Below are positions 1-10,758 of a DNA stretch of 64,000 bases, piece by piece; the stretch's first letter is position 1; every line of letters begins with the position of its first letter. This DNA comes from Candidatus Marisimplicoccus framensis (GTDB lineage: Bacteria; Bacteroidota; Bacteroidia; Flavobacteriales; Flavobacteriaceae), in assembly GCA_905182065.1 (NCBI GenBank), contig CAJIZN010000001.1:682001-746000 (forward strand). The letters are read 5' to 3'. The position numbers and the translations under genes were made by a program. The notes under the pieces are model-generated. The model was not told the origin of the DNA and did no database searches. It worked only from the letters and a program-made list of their open reading frames with translations.

Positions 1-1686
1 CAAGAAGCTTCAAGAAAGCTTGGTTTTGGAGTTACAAGAACAATGTCAACTGCTCAAAAGCTTTATGAAGCTGGATTTATAACATATATGAGAACAGATA
101 GTGTTACTCTTTCTAATGAAGCGAAATCTTCAATTATTAAAAAGATAGAGACTAAGTATGGAAATGATTATGTTAATCCTAGAGATTATAAGAATAAAAA
201 CAAATCAGCTCAGGAAGCTCATGAGGCTGTAAGACCAACAGATATTAATGTTGATCAAATTACATCTGACTATGACCAGCAAAGATTATATGAATTAATT
301 TGGAAACGTACTATTTCTTCTCAAATGTCTGATGCTCAAATTGAAAGAACTGTCGTTAATATAAAGACAGTTTCATACAATCAAATTTTTATTGCAAGAG
401 GTGAGGTTATTAAATTTGATGGTTTTCTAAGAGTTTATAATGAGGGAACAGATGATGAAATCGAGGAAGAAAAAGATGTTTTACCAGCACTGAATACTGA
501 TGAAAAATTAAATTTATTAAATATAACTTCTAAAGAGTCTTTTACTAGACCACCTTCTAGGTATACTGAAGCATCATTAGTTAAGAAACTTGAAGAATTA
601 GGGATTGGAAGGCCAGCTACATATGCTACTACAATTTCAACAATTCAAAATAGAGGTTATATATCTAAAGGAGATAATGAGGGTGTAGAAAGAGATTATA
701 ATTTTATTGAATTTAACCAAGAAGGTATTAAAGAAAGTATATTAAAAGAAAAAACAGGATCAAATAAAGGAAAATTAGTTCCTACTGATATTGGTATGAT
801 TGTAAATGATTTCTTAGTTGATAATTTTAATAATATTTTAGATTATGGATTTACAGCAGAGGTTGAAAAGAATTTTGATAAAATAGCTACAGGTGATCAG
901 AATTGGACAGATATTATTAAACAATTTTATGGTGAATTTCATGAAACCGTAAATGATGTTAAGGAGAATGCTGAGAGGCAATCTGGTGAAAAAGTTTTAG
1001 GTACAGACCCAATTTCAGGAAGAATTGTAAAAGTAAGGCTTGGAAAATTTGGGCCAATTGCTCAAATTGGAACGATAGATGAAGAAGAAAAACCTGTTTT
1101 TGCAAGTCTTACTAAAGATCAGCAGTTAGATACTATTACCATAGAAGAAGCTTTAGAATTATTTAAATTTCCTAAAGAAATTGGAAATTATAAGGACGAA
1201 ATTATCACTGTAAATAATGGGAGATATGGCCCTTACATTAAATTTTCAACTAAGTCTATTTCAATTCCAAATAATCTTGATCCTCACGCAGTTGACATTA
1301 ATAAGGCCATTGAATTAATTGATGAAAAATTAAAATCTGAAGAACCTATACATACTTATAATGATAAACCAGTTACCAAAGGCAAGGGTAGGTTTGGTCC
1401 TTTTATTAAGTGGAATGATTTGTTTATTAATGTAAATAAAACATATGATTTTGATGACTTGTCAATTAATAATATAGAAGAGCTAATTGAGATAAAAATA
1501 AAAAAGGAAAAAGAAAAACTTATTTCAGAGTGGGTTGATGAAGATATTAAAGTTGAAAAGGGAAGATGGGGTAGATCTGTTATTTTCAAGGGTAAAAAGA
1601 AAGTAGAAATTCCTAAAGAAATTGATCCAAAAACAATTACATTAGAAATTGCGAAGCAATATCTAAACCCTAAAAAGAAAAAATGA
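1..1686 (+). CDS. topA: DNA topoisomerase I (type IA), 3' part
   Basis: Relaxes negatively supercoiled DNA by cutting and rejoining one strand. The frame is open from base 1, so the gene begins upstream; the visible part is about 561 codons. The active-site tyrosine lies in ITYMRTDS (codon near 85-87), followed by the conserved QEAHEAVRPT and GIGRPATYA segments. The C-terminus carries four repeats of the topoisomerase C-terminal type, with cores GKFGP (near 1045), GRYGP (near 1220), GRFGP (near 1390) and GRWGR (near 1565). No Cys4 zinc ribbon is seen. Its TGA stop overlaps the ATG of the next gene (ATGA at 1683-1686), so the two are probably co-translated. The identification is secure. Confidence 0.97.
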   Translation, partial: QEASRKLGFGVTRTMSTAQKLYEAGFITYMRTDSVTLSNEAKSSIIKKIETKYGNDYVNPRDYKNKNKSAQEAHEAVRPTDINVDQITSDYDQQRLYELIWKRTISSQMSDAQIERTVVNIKTVSYNQIFIARGEVIKFDGFLRVYNEGTDDEIEEEKDVLPALNTDEKLNLLNITSKESFTRPPSRYTEASLVKKLEELGIGRPATYATTISTIQNRGYISKGDNEGVERDYNFIEFNQEGIKESILKEKTGSNKGKLVPTDIGMIVNDFLVDNFNNILDYGFTAEVEKNFDKIATGDQNWTDIIKQFYGEFHETVNDVKENAERQSGEKVLGTDPISGRIVKVRLGKFGPIAQIGTIDEEEKPVFASLTKDQQLDTITIEEALELFKFPKEIGNYKDEIITVNNGRYGPYIKFSTKSISIPNNLDPHAVDINKAIELIDEKLKSEEPIHTYNDKPVTKGKGRFGPFIKWNDLFINVNKTYDFDDLSINNIEELIEIKIKKEKEKLISEWVDEDIKVEKGRWGRSVIFKGKKKVEIPKEIDPKTITLEIAKQYLNPKKKK

Positions 1687-2820
1687 GTCTTGAATTACTA
1701 AGGCCAATTTCAAGTAGCTTTATTGATCAGCTAAATGAAAATTATTTACAAGGCTCTTTATTTAAGAACATTAAACATTCATACTTTATCTTCTGGACTT
1801 CCAGATATAGAATCTACAAATGTTTGTATAGTAGGATTAAATGAATACAGGAACTCTTTTTTTGAATCTGGCGTCCAAGACATAAATTCTATTCGAAAGC
1901 AACTTTATAAATTAAAATATGGCAATTGGAAATTGTCAATATCCGATTTAGGGGATTTACCTAATGGAAGTAATGTAGATGATACTTATCATGCACTTTA
2001 TGATATATGTAAAGAGTTGTTATCCAAAAACGTATTATTAATTGTGATAGGAGGGAGTAACGATTTAATTTATCCAATTTTTAAATCTTTTGACTCATTT
2101 AGTGATAAAGTTAATATAGTATCTATTGATAATCAGTTTGATCTTTATCAAGAGTCTGACTTAGTATCAGGAAGAACTTATATGAATAAAATCATAATTG
2201 ATGATTCGAACAGATTAAACGATTTTACTAATATTGGATATCAAAGACACTTGTGTTCCACTGATGAATTAGATTTAATGGAGAAATTATTTTTTGAGTA
2301 TATTTCTTTAGGAGAAATAACAGAAAATAATAACAAGGCAGAACCTATTATGAGGAATGCGAATATTGTCGGTTTTGACATGAAATCTTTATCCTTTTCA
2401 GCCTCGTTTAATCAAATTGAAGGAAATCCAAATGGAATTAATCCCAGGCTAGCATGTATTCTAGGTAAATATGCAGGTCAAAGTAATAAAACTAATTTTT
2501 TAGGTTTATTTGAGTTAAACAACAATGTAATATCTAATAAATTATACTCTGAGATAATATGGTATTTTTTAGATGGTATAAATAAAAGAATTATTGAATC
2601 AGACTTTAATGACTCACAAACCTTCAATAAATATATTGTTCAAACTTCAGGAAGAGATATAATATTTTTTAAAAGTAAGGTTTCCGAAAAATGGTGGATG
2701 TTAATTAATCCTGCAAATAACCCAGATATTTCTTACTTACCGTGTTTAGAAAGTGACTACTTAGATGCTCTTAATGACAACATTCCTCCTAGATGGCTAA
2801 AAGCTACTAAAAGAGTTTAA
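1683..2820 (+). pseudogene. Formimidoylglutamase/arginase-fold protein, frameshifted near its start
   Basis: Member of the ureohydrolase (arginase/formiminoglutamase) fold family in the divergent form found beside topA in Flavobacteriia. Translation from ATG 1683 gives MSLELLRPISSSFIDQ and runs to about 1770; the remainder is open in another frame to 2820, so one base is gained or lost near 1765-1780. After correction the protein would be about 379 residues. The canonical manganese motifs are altered: GGSNDL where GGDHS is usual, SIDNQFDL in place of DAHxD, and VGFDMKSLS in place of SxDxD. Catalysis is therefore doubtful. It overlaps the trxB stop tail to tail by 4 bases. The fold assignment is fairly sure; the substrate is not. 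Confidence 0.75.
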
Positions 2821-3740
2821 ACTTCTTGTAAATATCTTTCAGCATCAAGTGCTGCCATACATCCTGTTCCTGCAGCAGTTACTGCTTGTCGATAATCTTT
2901 ATCCTGAACATCACCAGCAGCAAAAACTCCATGAATATTTGTTTTAGTAGAAGTTTTATCTGTTATAATATAACCACTATCATCCATTTCGACCAAACCT
3001 TTAAATATATCCGTATTTGGAGTATGTCCTATAGCAATAAATAAACCTGTAATTTTGAGTACTGACACTTCGCTGTTGAGATTATTTTTAATCTTAATCC
3101 CTTCAACAACACTCTCGCCAATAACCTCTTCTATTTCATGATTAAACAAAACCTCAATATTATCAAAATTGGCTAACCTGTTTTGCATTGCTTTAGATGC
3201 TCTAAAATGATCTTTTCTTACCAGCATTGAAACTTTGCTGCATATTTTTGCTAAATATGTTGCCTCTTCTATAGCTGTATCCCCACCTCCTACTATGGCT
3301 ACATCTTGGTTCTTGTAGAAAAAACCATCACAAACTGCACATGCAGATACTCCACCTCCAATTAATCTTTTTTCACTGGGTAACCCTAGGTATTTTGCAG
3401 AAGCACCTGTACTAATTATGACTGTTTTTGATCTAATTTCATCACCATTTTGAGTGTATAACTTATGAACACCACCTCTTTCTTTTGAAAAATCTACTTT
3501 AGAAATGAAATCAATTTTAACTTTTGTCCCAAATCTTTCTGCTTGTTCTTTCAATTCATTCATCATTGTAGGTCCATCAACCCCATTAGGATAACCAGGA
3601 AAGTTATCAACCTCTGTGGTTGTTGTTAGTTGACCTCCAGGCTCTAAGCCAGTATATATAACTGGATTAAGATCTGCTCTTGCTGCATATATTGCTGCTG
3701 TGTATCCAGCAGGGCCACTTCCTATAATTATTGTATTCAT
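2817..3740 (-). CDS. trxB: Thioredoxin-disulfide reductase
   Basis: Flavoprotein that passes electrons from NADPH to thioredoxin in the cytoplasm. Of 307 residues, the N-terminal FAD site is GSGPAGYTAA (residues 8-17), the redox-active pair is CAVC (Cys134 and Cys137), the NADPH site is GGGDTAIEEA (151-160), and the C-terminal FAD motif is GVFAAGDVQD. Length and motifs match the low-molecular-weight bacterial class. It runs against the neighbouring genes on both sides and looks monocistronic. The start is the first ATG, giving the MNTIIIGSGP beginning typical of the family. Confidence 0.96.
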   Translation of the reverse strand: MNTIIIGSGPAGYTAAIYAARADLNPVIYTGLEPGGQLTTTTEVDNFPGYPNGVDGPTMMNELKEQAERFGTKVKIDFISKVDFSKERGGVHKLYTQNGDEIRSKTVIISTGASAKYLGLPSEKRLIGGGVSACAVCDGFFYKNQDVAIVGGGDTAIEEATYLAKICSKVSMLVRKDHFRASKAMQNRLANFDNIEVLFNHEIEEVIGESVVEGIKIKNNLNSEVSVLKITGLFIAIGHTPNTDIFKGLVEMDDSGYIITDKTSTKTNIHGVFAAGDVQDKDYRQAVTAAGTGCMAALDAERYLQEV

Positions 3741-3814
3741 ATTAAGATTTTTGAGATAATGTTTTGATTTTGTAAAATTAAAAAAACATAAGAATAAATT
3801 GATTAAAACATTAT

Positions 3815-3822
3815 TAACTTTG
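3815..3822 (+). promoter_or_regulatory. Probable -7 box upstream of the nagB fusion gene
   Basis: TAACTTTG matches the Bacteroidota -7 consensus TAnnTTTG and ends 16 bases before ATG 3839. A TTG lies at 3799-3801, but the 13-base spacer is shorter than the usual 17-21, so only the -7 element is convincing. Confidence 0.4.
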
Positions 3823-3838
3823 TAATTTGATAATCTAA

Positions 3839-5765
3839 ATGAAAATGATTAAAAAAAATCTTAAGTATCAATCCCCAGGAATAAATGAGGAAAATAGATA
3901 CGAAAAACTTCATACAGTAACTTTTGATAATTCTCAAGAAGCTTCAATTTTAATTGCTAGAGAAATTTGTGATTTAGTTAAATCCAAACAAGAGAAGAAA
4001 AAAAACTGTGTTATAGGCTTTGCAACAGGATCTTCTCCAACTAAAGTTTATCAAGAAATCATTAAAATTCACAATGATGAATCTTTGAGTTTTAATAATG
4101 TTATAACTTTTAATTTGGATGAATACTTTCCGATTGAAAAAGATGATAATAATAGCTATCATAATTTCATGAAAGAAAATTTATTTGACCATATTGACAT
4201 ACCTAAAGAAAATATAAATATCCCATCTGGAGATATAAGTGAAAAAGATATCACGAAGTTTTGTTCCAATTACGAGAAAAAGATTGAAAAATATGGAGGT
4301 ATAGATATACAGCTATTAGGAATTGGAAGAACTGGTCATATCGGTTTTAACGAACCAGGGTCCCACTTTAATTCTACAACTAGGTTAATAACATTAGACC
4401 ATACTACAAGATTCGATGCTAGTAAAAGTTTTAATGGTATTGAAAATGTCCCATCCAAAGCAATTACAATGGGTATTAGAACAATCTTTAATTCAAAGAG
4501 AATTATAATGATGGCATGGGGAATTCAAAAAGGCCTAATTGTGAAAAAATCTGTTGAAAATAATATTACGTCACTAATTCCTACAACTTATTTACAGAAT
4601 CATAAGAATACAACATTAGTCTCTAGATAAAGAGTGCTCAAGTGAATTAACTAGATTTAAAACACCATGGTTAGTTGGACCTTGTGATTGGTCAGATTTA
4701 ATGAAAAGAAAAGCAATAGTTTGGTTGTGTGAGATTACAGGAAAATCTATTTTAAAGTTAACTGATGAGGATTACAACAAAAATGGGTTATCAGATTTAT
4801 TAGCACTAGAAGGAACATCTTATGGTATAAATATCAAAATGTTCAATCATTTTCAAAATACAATTAGTGGTTGGCCTGGAGGTAAACCAGGTGCAGATGA
4901 TTCTACTAGACCAGAGAGAAAAACCCCAAATCCAAAAAGAGTTATAATATTTAGCCCTCATCCAGATGATGATGTAATTTCTATGGGTGGTACTTTTGAT
5001 AGATTGGTTTCACAGGGACATGATGTTCATGTTGCATATCAAGCCTCTGGTAATGTTGCAGTCTCCGATCATGATGCATTAAAGTTCATTGAAGTTTCAT
5101 CTGATATGTTTACTGGAGAATTAAAATTAAAAATTGAACCTTTAATTAAAGAGCTAAAAAATAAAAAGGCAGATAAAATTGATTCACCTGAGGTTAGACA
5201 ACTTAAAGGATTTATTAGAAAAAGAGAAGCAATTTCAGCAACTAGATATATAGGAATTCCCGATTCAAACACTCATTTTATGAATCTTCCATTTTATGAA
5301 ACTGGAAGAATTAAAAAAAATCCACCTTCAAAAAAAGATGTTTTAATGACCGCATCATTAATTAATAAGATTAAACCTCATCAAATTTATGCTGCTGGAG
5401 ATCTTGAAGATCCTCACGGAACCCATAAAGTATGTCTTGATCTAGTGTTTGAGGCACTTAAGTCTCTTAAAGGTGAGAAATTTATAAAAGATTGTTGGCT
5501 GTGGTTATATAGAGGAGCTTGGTTAGAGTGGGATATTCATGAGATAGATATGGCTGTACCAATGAGTCCAGCTCAAGTACTAAGAAAAAGAAATGCTATC
5601 TTCTTCCATCAAACTCAAAAAGATGGAGTAATGTTTCAGGGACAAGATTTAAGAGAATTCTGGGTTAGAGCAGAAGAAAGGAATAACGAAACAGCAGAAA
5701 AATATAAAAAGATGGGACTGGCAGATTATGCTGCTATAGAATCATTTAAAAGACATTATTATTAA
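3839..5765 (+). pseudogene. nagB: Glucosamine-6-phosphate deaminase fused to PIG-L deacetylase, frameshifted
   Basis: NagB turns glucosamine-6-phosphate into fructose-6-phosphate plus ammonia. The N-terminal part (3839-4630) has the NagB motifs GFATGSSPTKVY, FNLDEYFP and GRTGHIGFNEPGS. The second part (4701 onward) carries PIG-L/LmbE deacetylase motifs HPDDDVISMGG and DPHGTHK. Between them, bases 4625-4700 read LDKECSSELT and TPWLVGPCDW in the frame of the second part, so this is one fusion gene of about 640 codons broken by a single base near 4618-4630 (GTCTCTAGATAA). Such NagB-LmbE fusions occur in other Bacteroidota. The next gene follows after 10 bases. The deacetylase substrate is unknown; an N-acetylated amino sugar is an inference from the fusion. 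Confidence 0.85.
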
Positions 5766-5775
5766 AAACCTTATT

Positions 5776-7377
5776 ATGAAAAAATTCAATTTACTAATCA
5801 CCTTTCTAATTTTATTTGGAACATTTTTAAATCTTCAATCACAGAATAAATTTTCTAATAGAAAGATCAACAATCTTAAGAATCAAGTTTCACAATTGGT
5901 TGAAGAAGATAAAAAAATGACACAAGTCATGGTTGACAAAGTCTTTAGCTTTTCAGAGCTTGGTTTCCAAGAATTTCAAACATCGAATTATTTAAGTTCA
6001 ATTCTTGCTGAAAATGGTTTTGAAATAGAATATGAAGTTTCTGGTGTACCAACTGCATGGTTTGCAACATGGTCAAATGGAACTAATGGACCAACAATCG
6101 CACTTGGAAGTGATATAGATGGTATACCTAAAGCATCTCAATATCCTGGTGTTGCATACCACAAACCAATAATTGAAGGAGCTCCAGGACATGGAGAGGG
6201 TCATAACTCTGGCTTACCTGTTGTAATTACTGCAGCCCTTTCAGTTAAAAAAATAATGTTAGATAATAATATTGAAGGGAAACTTGTTATATGGCCTGGT
6301 GTTGCTGAAGAACAAATTGGAACAAAAGCATGGTATGTAAGAGATGGTTATTTTGATAATATTGATATGTGTATTTTTACTCATGTAAGTAGTAACCTTG
6401 GAGTTTCTTGGGGACCAGCTACTGGAACTGGTTTAATTTCTGTTGAATATACTTTTGATGGAGAAACTGCTCACTCTGCTGGGGCACCATGGAGAGGTAG
6501 AAGTGCACTTGATGCTGCTGAATTAATGAATATAGCATGGAACTATAAAAGAGAACATTTACATCCTCTAAAAAGATCCCATTCTATTTTCACAGATGCA
6601 GGTGATCAACCAAATGTAGTGCCTTCAAAAGCATCAATATGGTTTTACTTTAGAGATGTAACATATGAAGGAATCATGGATATGTATGAAACTGCTAATA
6701 AAATGGCTGAAGGAGCATCACTGATGACAAATACATCATTCAAATCAAGAATACTTGGAACTGCATGGCCTAGGCATTTTAATAGACCTATTGCAGAGGA
6801 AATGTATAGAAACATTGAAGATGTAGGATTGCCTACATGGTCTGATAAAGATCAGCAACTAGCAGTTGCAGTTCAAAAAGTAGTTAATTCAGATAATTTA
6901 GAAGGACTTGCAAATGAGCTAAGACCAATAGGAGCTCCACTTCCTTATAAAATTAGTGGTGGTTCAGATGATATTGGAGATATCTCTTGGAAGGTGCCAA
7001 CTGTAACTTTACGTTTCCCATCAAACATTCCTGGACTTCAAGGACATCACTGGTCAAATTCGATTTCAATGGCTACACCAATAGCTCATAAAGGAGCAAA
7101 TGCAGGAGCTAAAGTTTTAGCTATGACAGTAATTGATTTTTTACTTAAGCCTGATAAGTTAGATGAAGCTAAAGATTACTTTGAAAATATTCAGAAAAAA
7201 GAAACTACATACAGACCAATGATATCTAAAGATGATCCACCAGCAATTTATTTAAATACAGATATTATGAATCAATATAAGGATCAGATAAAAGAATTTT
7301 ATTTTGATGAGACTAAATATGACAACTACTTAGAACAACTAGGTATTGATTATCCTGTAATTAAAAAGGATAATTAA
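5776..7377 (+). CDS. Secreted M20-family amidohydrolase (AbgB-like)
   Basis: Zinc-dependent amidohydrolase of the M20D group, resembling the aminobenzoyl-glutamate hydrolase B subunit. Of 533 residues, about 22 form a signal peptide (MKKFNLLITFLILFGTF ending near LQSQ), so it acts in the periplasm or outside. Metal and active-site motifs are visible: LGSDIDGIP, GHGEGHNSG, GVAEEQIG, AHSAGAPW, GGSDDIGD and QGHHW. It lies 10 bases after the NagB fusion gene and upstream of SusC/SusD, so it may release an amino compound that the SusCD pair then imports or that the deaminase handles. The natural amide substrate cannot be read from sequence. Confidence 0.85.
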   Translation: MKKFNLLITFLILFGTFLNLQSQNKFSNRKINNLKNQVSQLVEEDKKMTQVMVDKVFSFSELGFQEFQTSNYLSSILAENGFEIEYEVSGVPTAWFATWSNGTNGPTIALGSDIDGIPKASQYPGVAYHKPIIEGAPGHGEGHNSGLPVVITAALSVKKIMLDNNIEGKLVIWPGVAEEQIGTKAWYVRDGYFDNIDMCIFTHVSSNLGVSWGPATGTGLISVEYTFDGETAHSAGAPWRGRSALDAAELMNIAWNYKREHLHPLKRSHSIFTDAGDQPNVVPSKASIWFYFRDVTYEGIMDMYETANKMAEGASLMTNTSFKSRILGTAWPRHFNRPIAEEMYRNIEDVGLPTWSDKDQQLAVAVQKVVNSDNLEGLANELRPIGAPLPYKISGGSDDIGDISWKVPTVTLRFPSNIPGLQGHHWSNSISMATPIAHKGANAGAKVLAMTVIDFLLKPDKLDEAKDYFENIQKKETTYRPMISKDDPPAIYLNTDIMNQYKDQIKEFYFDETKYDNYLEQLGIDYPVIKKDN

Positions 7378-7541
7378 ATAGCATAAGACATAGTGATTCT
7401 TAAATATATAGTTGATTAATAATACTATAAGACTCTGGATAAATTTATTAAACTTGAGATTAAATTTTATCTATTGATTTATTTTTAGTGTTTAATATAT
7501 ATGAACTATATTGATAATTAATTAACAAAAAAAATATAAAT
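7378..7541. other. AT-rich spacer before susC
   Basis: These 164 bases between the amidohydrolase stop and the susC ATG contain no open frame. No strong terminator hairpin or exact TAnnTTTG box is seen. It is the natural place for a susC promoter but none can be fixed by eye. Confidence 0.4.
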
Positions 7542-10500
7542 ATGAGACTAACATTAAGTTCAGTTTTTCTTGTTTTTTCATTGTTATCGTTTAGTCAAAG
7601 CTCCAGTTAATGGTGTTGTGACTGATGAAAATGGTGTTCCTCTTCCGGGAGCAAATGTTATCATTGAAAACTCTAACACAGGAGTTTCGACTGATTTCGA
7701 TGGGAATTTTGAAATTACTGCAAATCAGGGACAAGTCCTTGCATTTAGTTATATAGGTTATACAACTCAATACGTAACTGTAGCGAGCCAAACTGGAATA
7801 AATATTTCTTTACAGCTTGACAATGAGCTTGAAGAGGTGGTTGTTACTGCTTTAGGTTTTGCAGCAGTTAGAGATCAGCAAGGATCAACTTCCTCTGTAA
7901 TTAATTCAGATGATGTAATTAGATCTGCTGAGCCAACGGTAGTAAATGCATTGAGTGGTAAAGCTTCAGGTGTAAGAATTACTCGTTCTAATGGAGATCC
8001 AGGTGCTGGAAGTACTATTAGAATTCGTGGTGCTAACACGATAGATGGATCAATACAACCATTAATAATTGTTGATGGTGTGCCAATGGACAATTCAACA
8101 TCGTATGCTGGTGGTAATAATATTACTGGTGGTAAACGGTGGTGTTTCTCAAGGGTCACGTTTAAATGATATAAATCCAAGTGATATAGAATCTGTAAAC
8201 GTACTAAAAGGTGCTTCAGCTGCTTCATTATATGGAAGTGCTGCTGCTAATGGAGTTGTAGTAATTACAACCAAAAAGGGTAAAAGAGGGAAAGCAAGAG
8301 TTTCATTTAAAACTAGTTATTCATTTGATGAAATATCTGAAAGAATCGCTATGCAAGATACTTGGGGTCAAGGAAGATCTGGAGTATATGGAGAGACTAG
8401 AGCAGAATCATGGGGTGATTATATAGCTGATAGATCAGGTGGTCCAGATGGATATAAATCTGGAGCATATTTCATAGCAGAAAATGGTAGAAAATATCAA
8501 TTGGTTGATACAAAAAACTCTAAAGAAACATTTGTAGACGAAAACTTTAATTCAGTTTTTGGAACAGGAAATGCTTTACAAAACGACTTAACTGTAAGCG
8601 GAGGAAATGAGAATAGTAATTATTTCTTTAGTTTAGGTCATCTTGAACAAGATGGTATAATCAAGAACTCAAGTTATGAAAGGACTAATGCTAGATTAAA
8701 TTATGAGGCAAAAATAAATGATAAGATTACGTTGTCAACTAGAATGGCATATACTTACACTGACTCTAATAGAATTCAGCAAAGTTCAAACGTATCTGGA
8801 TTAATGTTAGGTCTTTTAAGAACTCCTGCAGATTTTGATGGAAGAGATTATAAAGGATCATATTTTAGTTCAGGTGGAACTGAGTATATTAATAGAGGTA
8901 GATCATATAGAAAATCTATTGGACAAAGTTCTAATCAATCTTATACGAATCCTCTTTGGACAGTAAATGAACAAGAGTCTAGTACAAGAGTTAATAGAGT
9001 TTCTATTACTCCTCAATTAACAATTAAGCCAACAAATTGGTTTTCAATAATTACTAGAGGAAATTTAGATGTAGCAGATGATAAAAGAACTTACTTCTTC
9101 CCAGTTGGAGATGCAAGTTCTAGAGCTAATGGTCAATATCAAGAAGACGCATTGGATATAAGAAATTCTGCATTAGATGTTATAGGAAAGGCTAATTTTG
9201 AATTATCAGATGATGTTAACTTAACAGCAACTGTTGGTTGGAGTTATAATGACAGAAAATATTCTAGAATATCTGGTAACATAACAGGATTCTTAGTTAA
9301 CTCAGCTAAAAGAACTACAGCCCTTAATACATCTTCAGAAGCTTCATCTTTTAGTGGTGCAAAAGCATTTAGAAGATCAAATAGAGGTTATGGAATCTTA
9401 AATTTTGATATAGATGATCAATTATTCTTAAATATATCTGGAACTCAAGAAGCTTCATCTACAATAAAAGGGACATTCTTTTATCCCTCAGCAGATGCAG
9501 CATGGGTAATAACAGAAGATATAGTTCAATCAGATATTATGTCTTTTGCTAAGCTTAGAGCTTCATGGGGTCAGGTAGGTGTTCAACCTTCCGCTCATAA
9601 ATTTGAAACGCTAGCAGAGGGTGGATTTGGTTATTCAACTTATAGTGATCCTCTTGATAGTAACTTATTTGGTGGTGGTTTTAGGTTAGATAATAACCTT
9701 GGTAACCCAAATCTAGAACCTGAAATAAAGACTGAATGGGAAATTGGTGGTGATTTCAGATTTTTTGATGACAAGGTATCTCTAGGAGTAACATATTATG
9801 ATAACATAATTGAAGGAATATTATTAGATGTTTCTTTATCTCCATCAACTGGTTTCTCTACACAATATGGAAACTATGGTGAGATGACTAATAAAGGGAT
9901 GGAAATTGACTCTAGGAGTAGATTTAATTGATACCAACGATTTTGGTTTATCAACATCTGTTAATTGGTCTACAAATGAGAATGAGGTAACTGATCTATA
10001 TGGAACTGAGTCTATAAACTTATCTCCTGGAGCATCTGTTAGTTCTAGAGCAGTAGTGGGATATCCTTTAGGTGTTCTTTACGGAACTGGTTCTAAAACA
10101 AATGCTGATGGAAGTTTTGATCTTAACTCAAATGGATTTCCACAAATAACTTCAAGTCCTATGGTACTTGGAGATCCTAATCCAGACTGGAGAGGTGGTA
10201 TATCATTAAATATGAGATATAAGAAATTTAGACTTAATGCTGTTCTAGAACATTCACAAGGTGGTTCATTTTCTCCAAGAACATTATGGGTATTAAGAAG
10301 ATTTGGTACAACTCAAGAAACAGCTAACAGGCTTACTTTAGATCAATCTCTTGTTAATTACAAAGGAACTACAGTTCCTGCTGGAACAACAGTTAGAGGT
10401 AATGTTAAAGACTTTGGTGGTGGACCAGTTCTGCTTGATGAAAATTGGTATAGAACAGGTATTGGAGGAGGTTTTGGTGATAACCAAGCATATAACTTCT

Positions 10501-10754
10501 CTATAGCTGATGCTACATGGACCAAATTAAGAGATCTATCTCTAAGTTATGTTTTAGACACGCCTGTAATTAAGAATATAGGATTAAATGATGTTATACT
10601 AACTTTTACTGGTAGAGACTTAATAAACATCAACAATGTTGATGGGATTGATCCTGAGATTAATACAAAAGGTGTAAGTGTAGCTCAAGGTGTTGAGTAT
10701 TTCACAAACCCTCAGACGAAAGGTTTCCTTTTCAGTTTAACAATAAATTATTAA
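7542..10754 (+). pseudogene. SusC/RagA-family TonB-linked outer-membrane transporter, three frame breaks
   Basis: Outer-membrane TonB-dependent importer of the SusC family. The full span is about 1070 codons, normal for the family. The signal peptide starts at ATG 7542 (MRLTLSSVFLVFSLLSFSQ). A carboxypeptidase-D-like domain follows (GVPLPGANVIIENSNTG), then EEVVVTALGF, the plug (GKASGVRI, IRIRGANTIDG), the segment SDIESVNVLKGASAASLYG-type (read as PSDIESVNVLKG), and a C-terminal barrel ending in FSLTINY. The frame changes near 7600, near 8135 (GGTGGTAAACGGTGG) and near 9900, and protein similarity continues unbroken across each. susD starts 4 bases downstream. The substrate is unknown; the flanking amidohydrolase and GGT suggest a peptide-like or amino-acid conjugate. 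Confidence 0.9.
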
Positions 10755-10758
10755 TAAA

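Noticed and set aside
7591-8228. Reverse-strand open frames opposite susC
   Set aside because: They are complements of the conserved SusC plug region and have no independent support.
7542-10754. Programmed phase variation of SusC by slippage
   Set aside because: The three break points are not in long homopolymers or tandem repeats, and similar breaks occur in housekeeping genes, so error is simpler.
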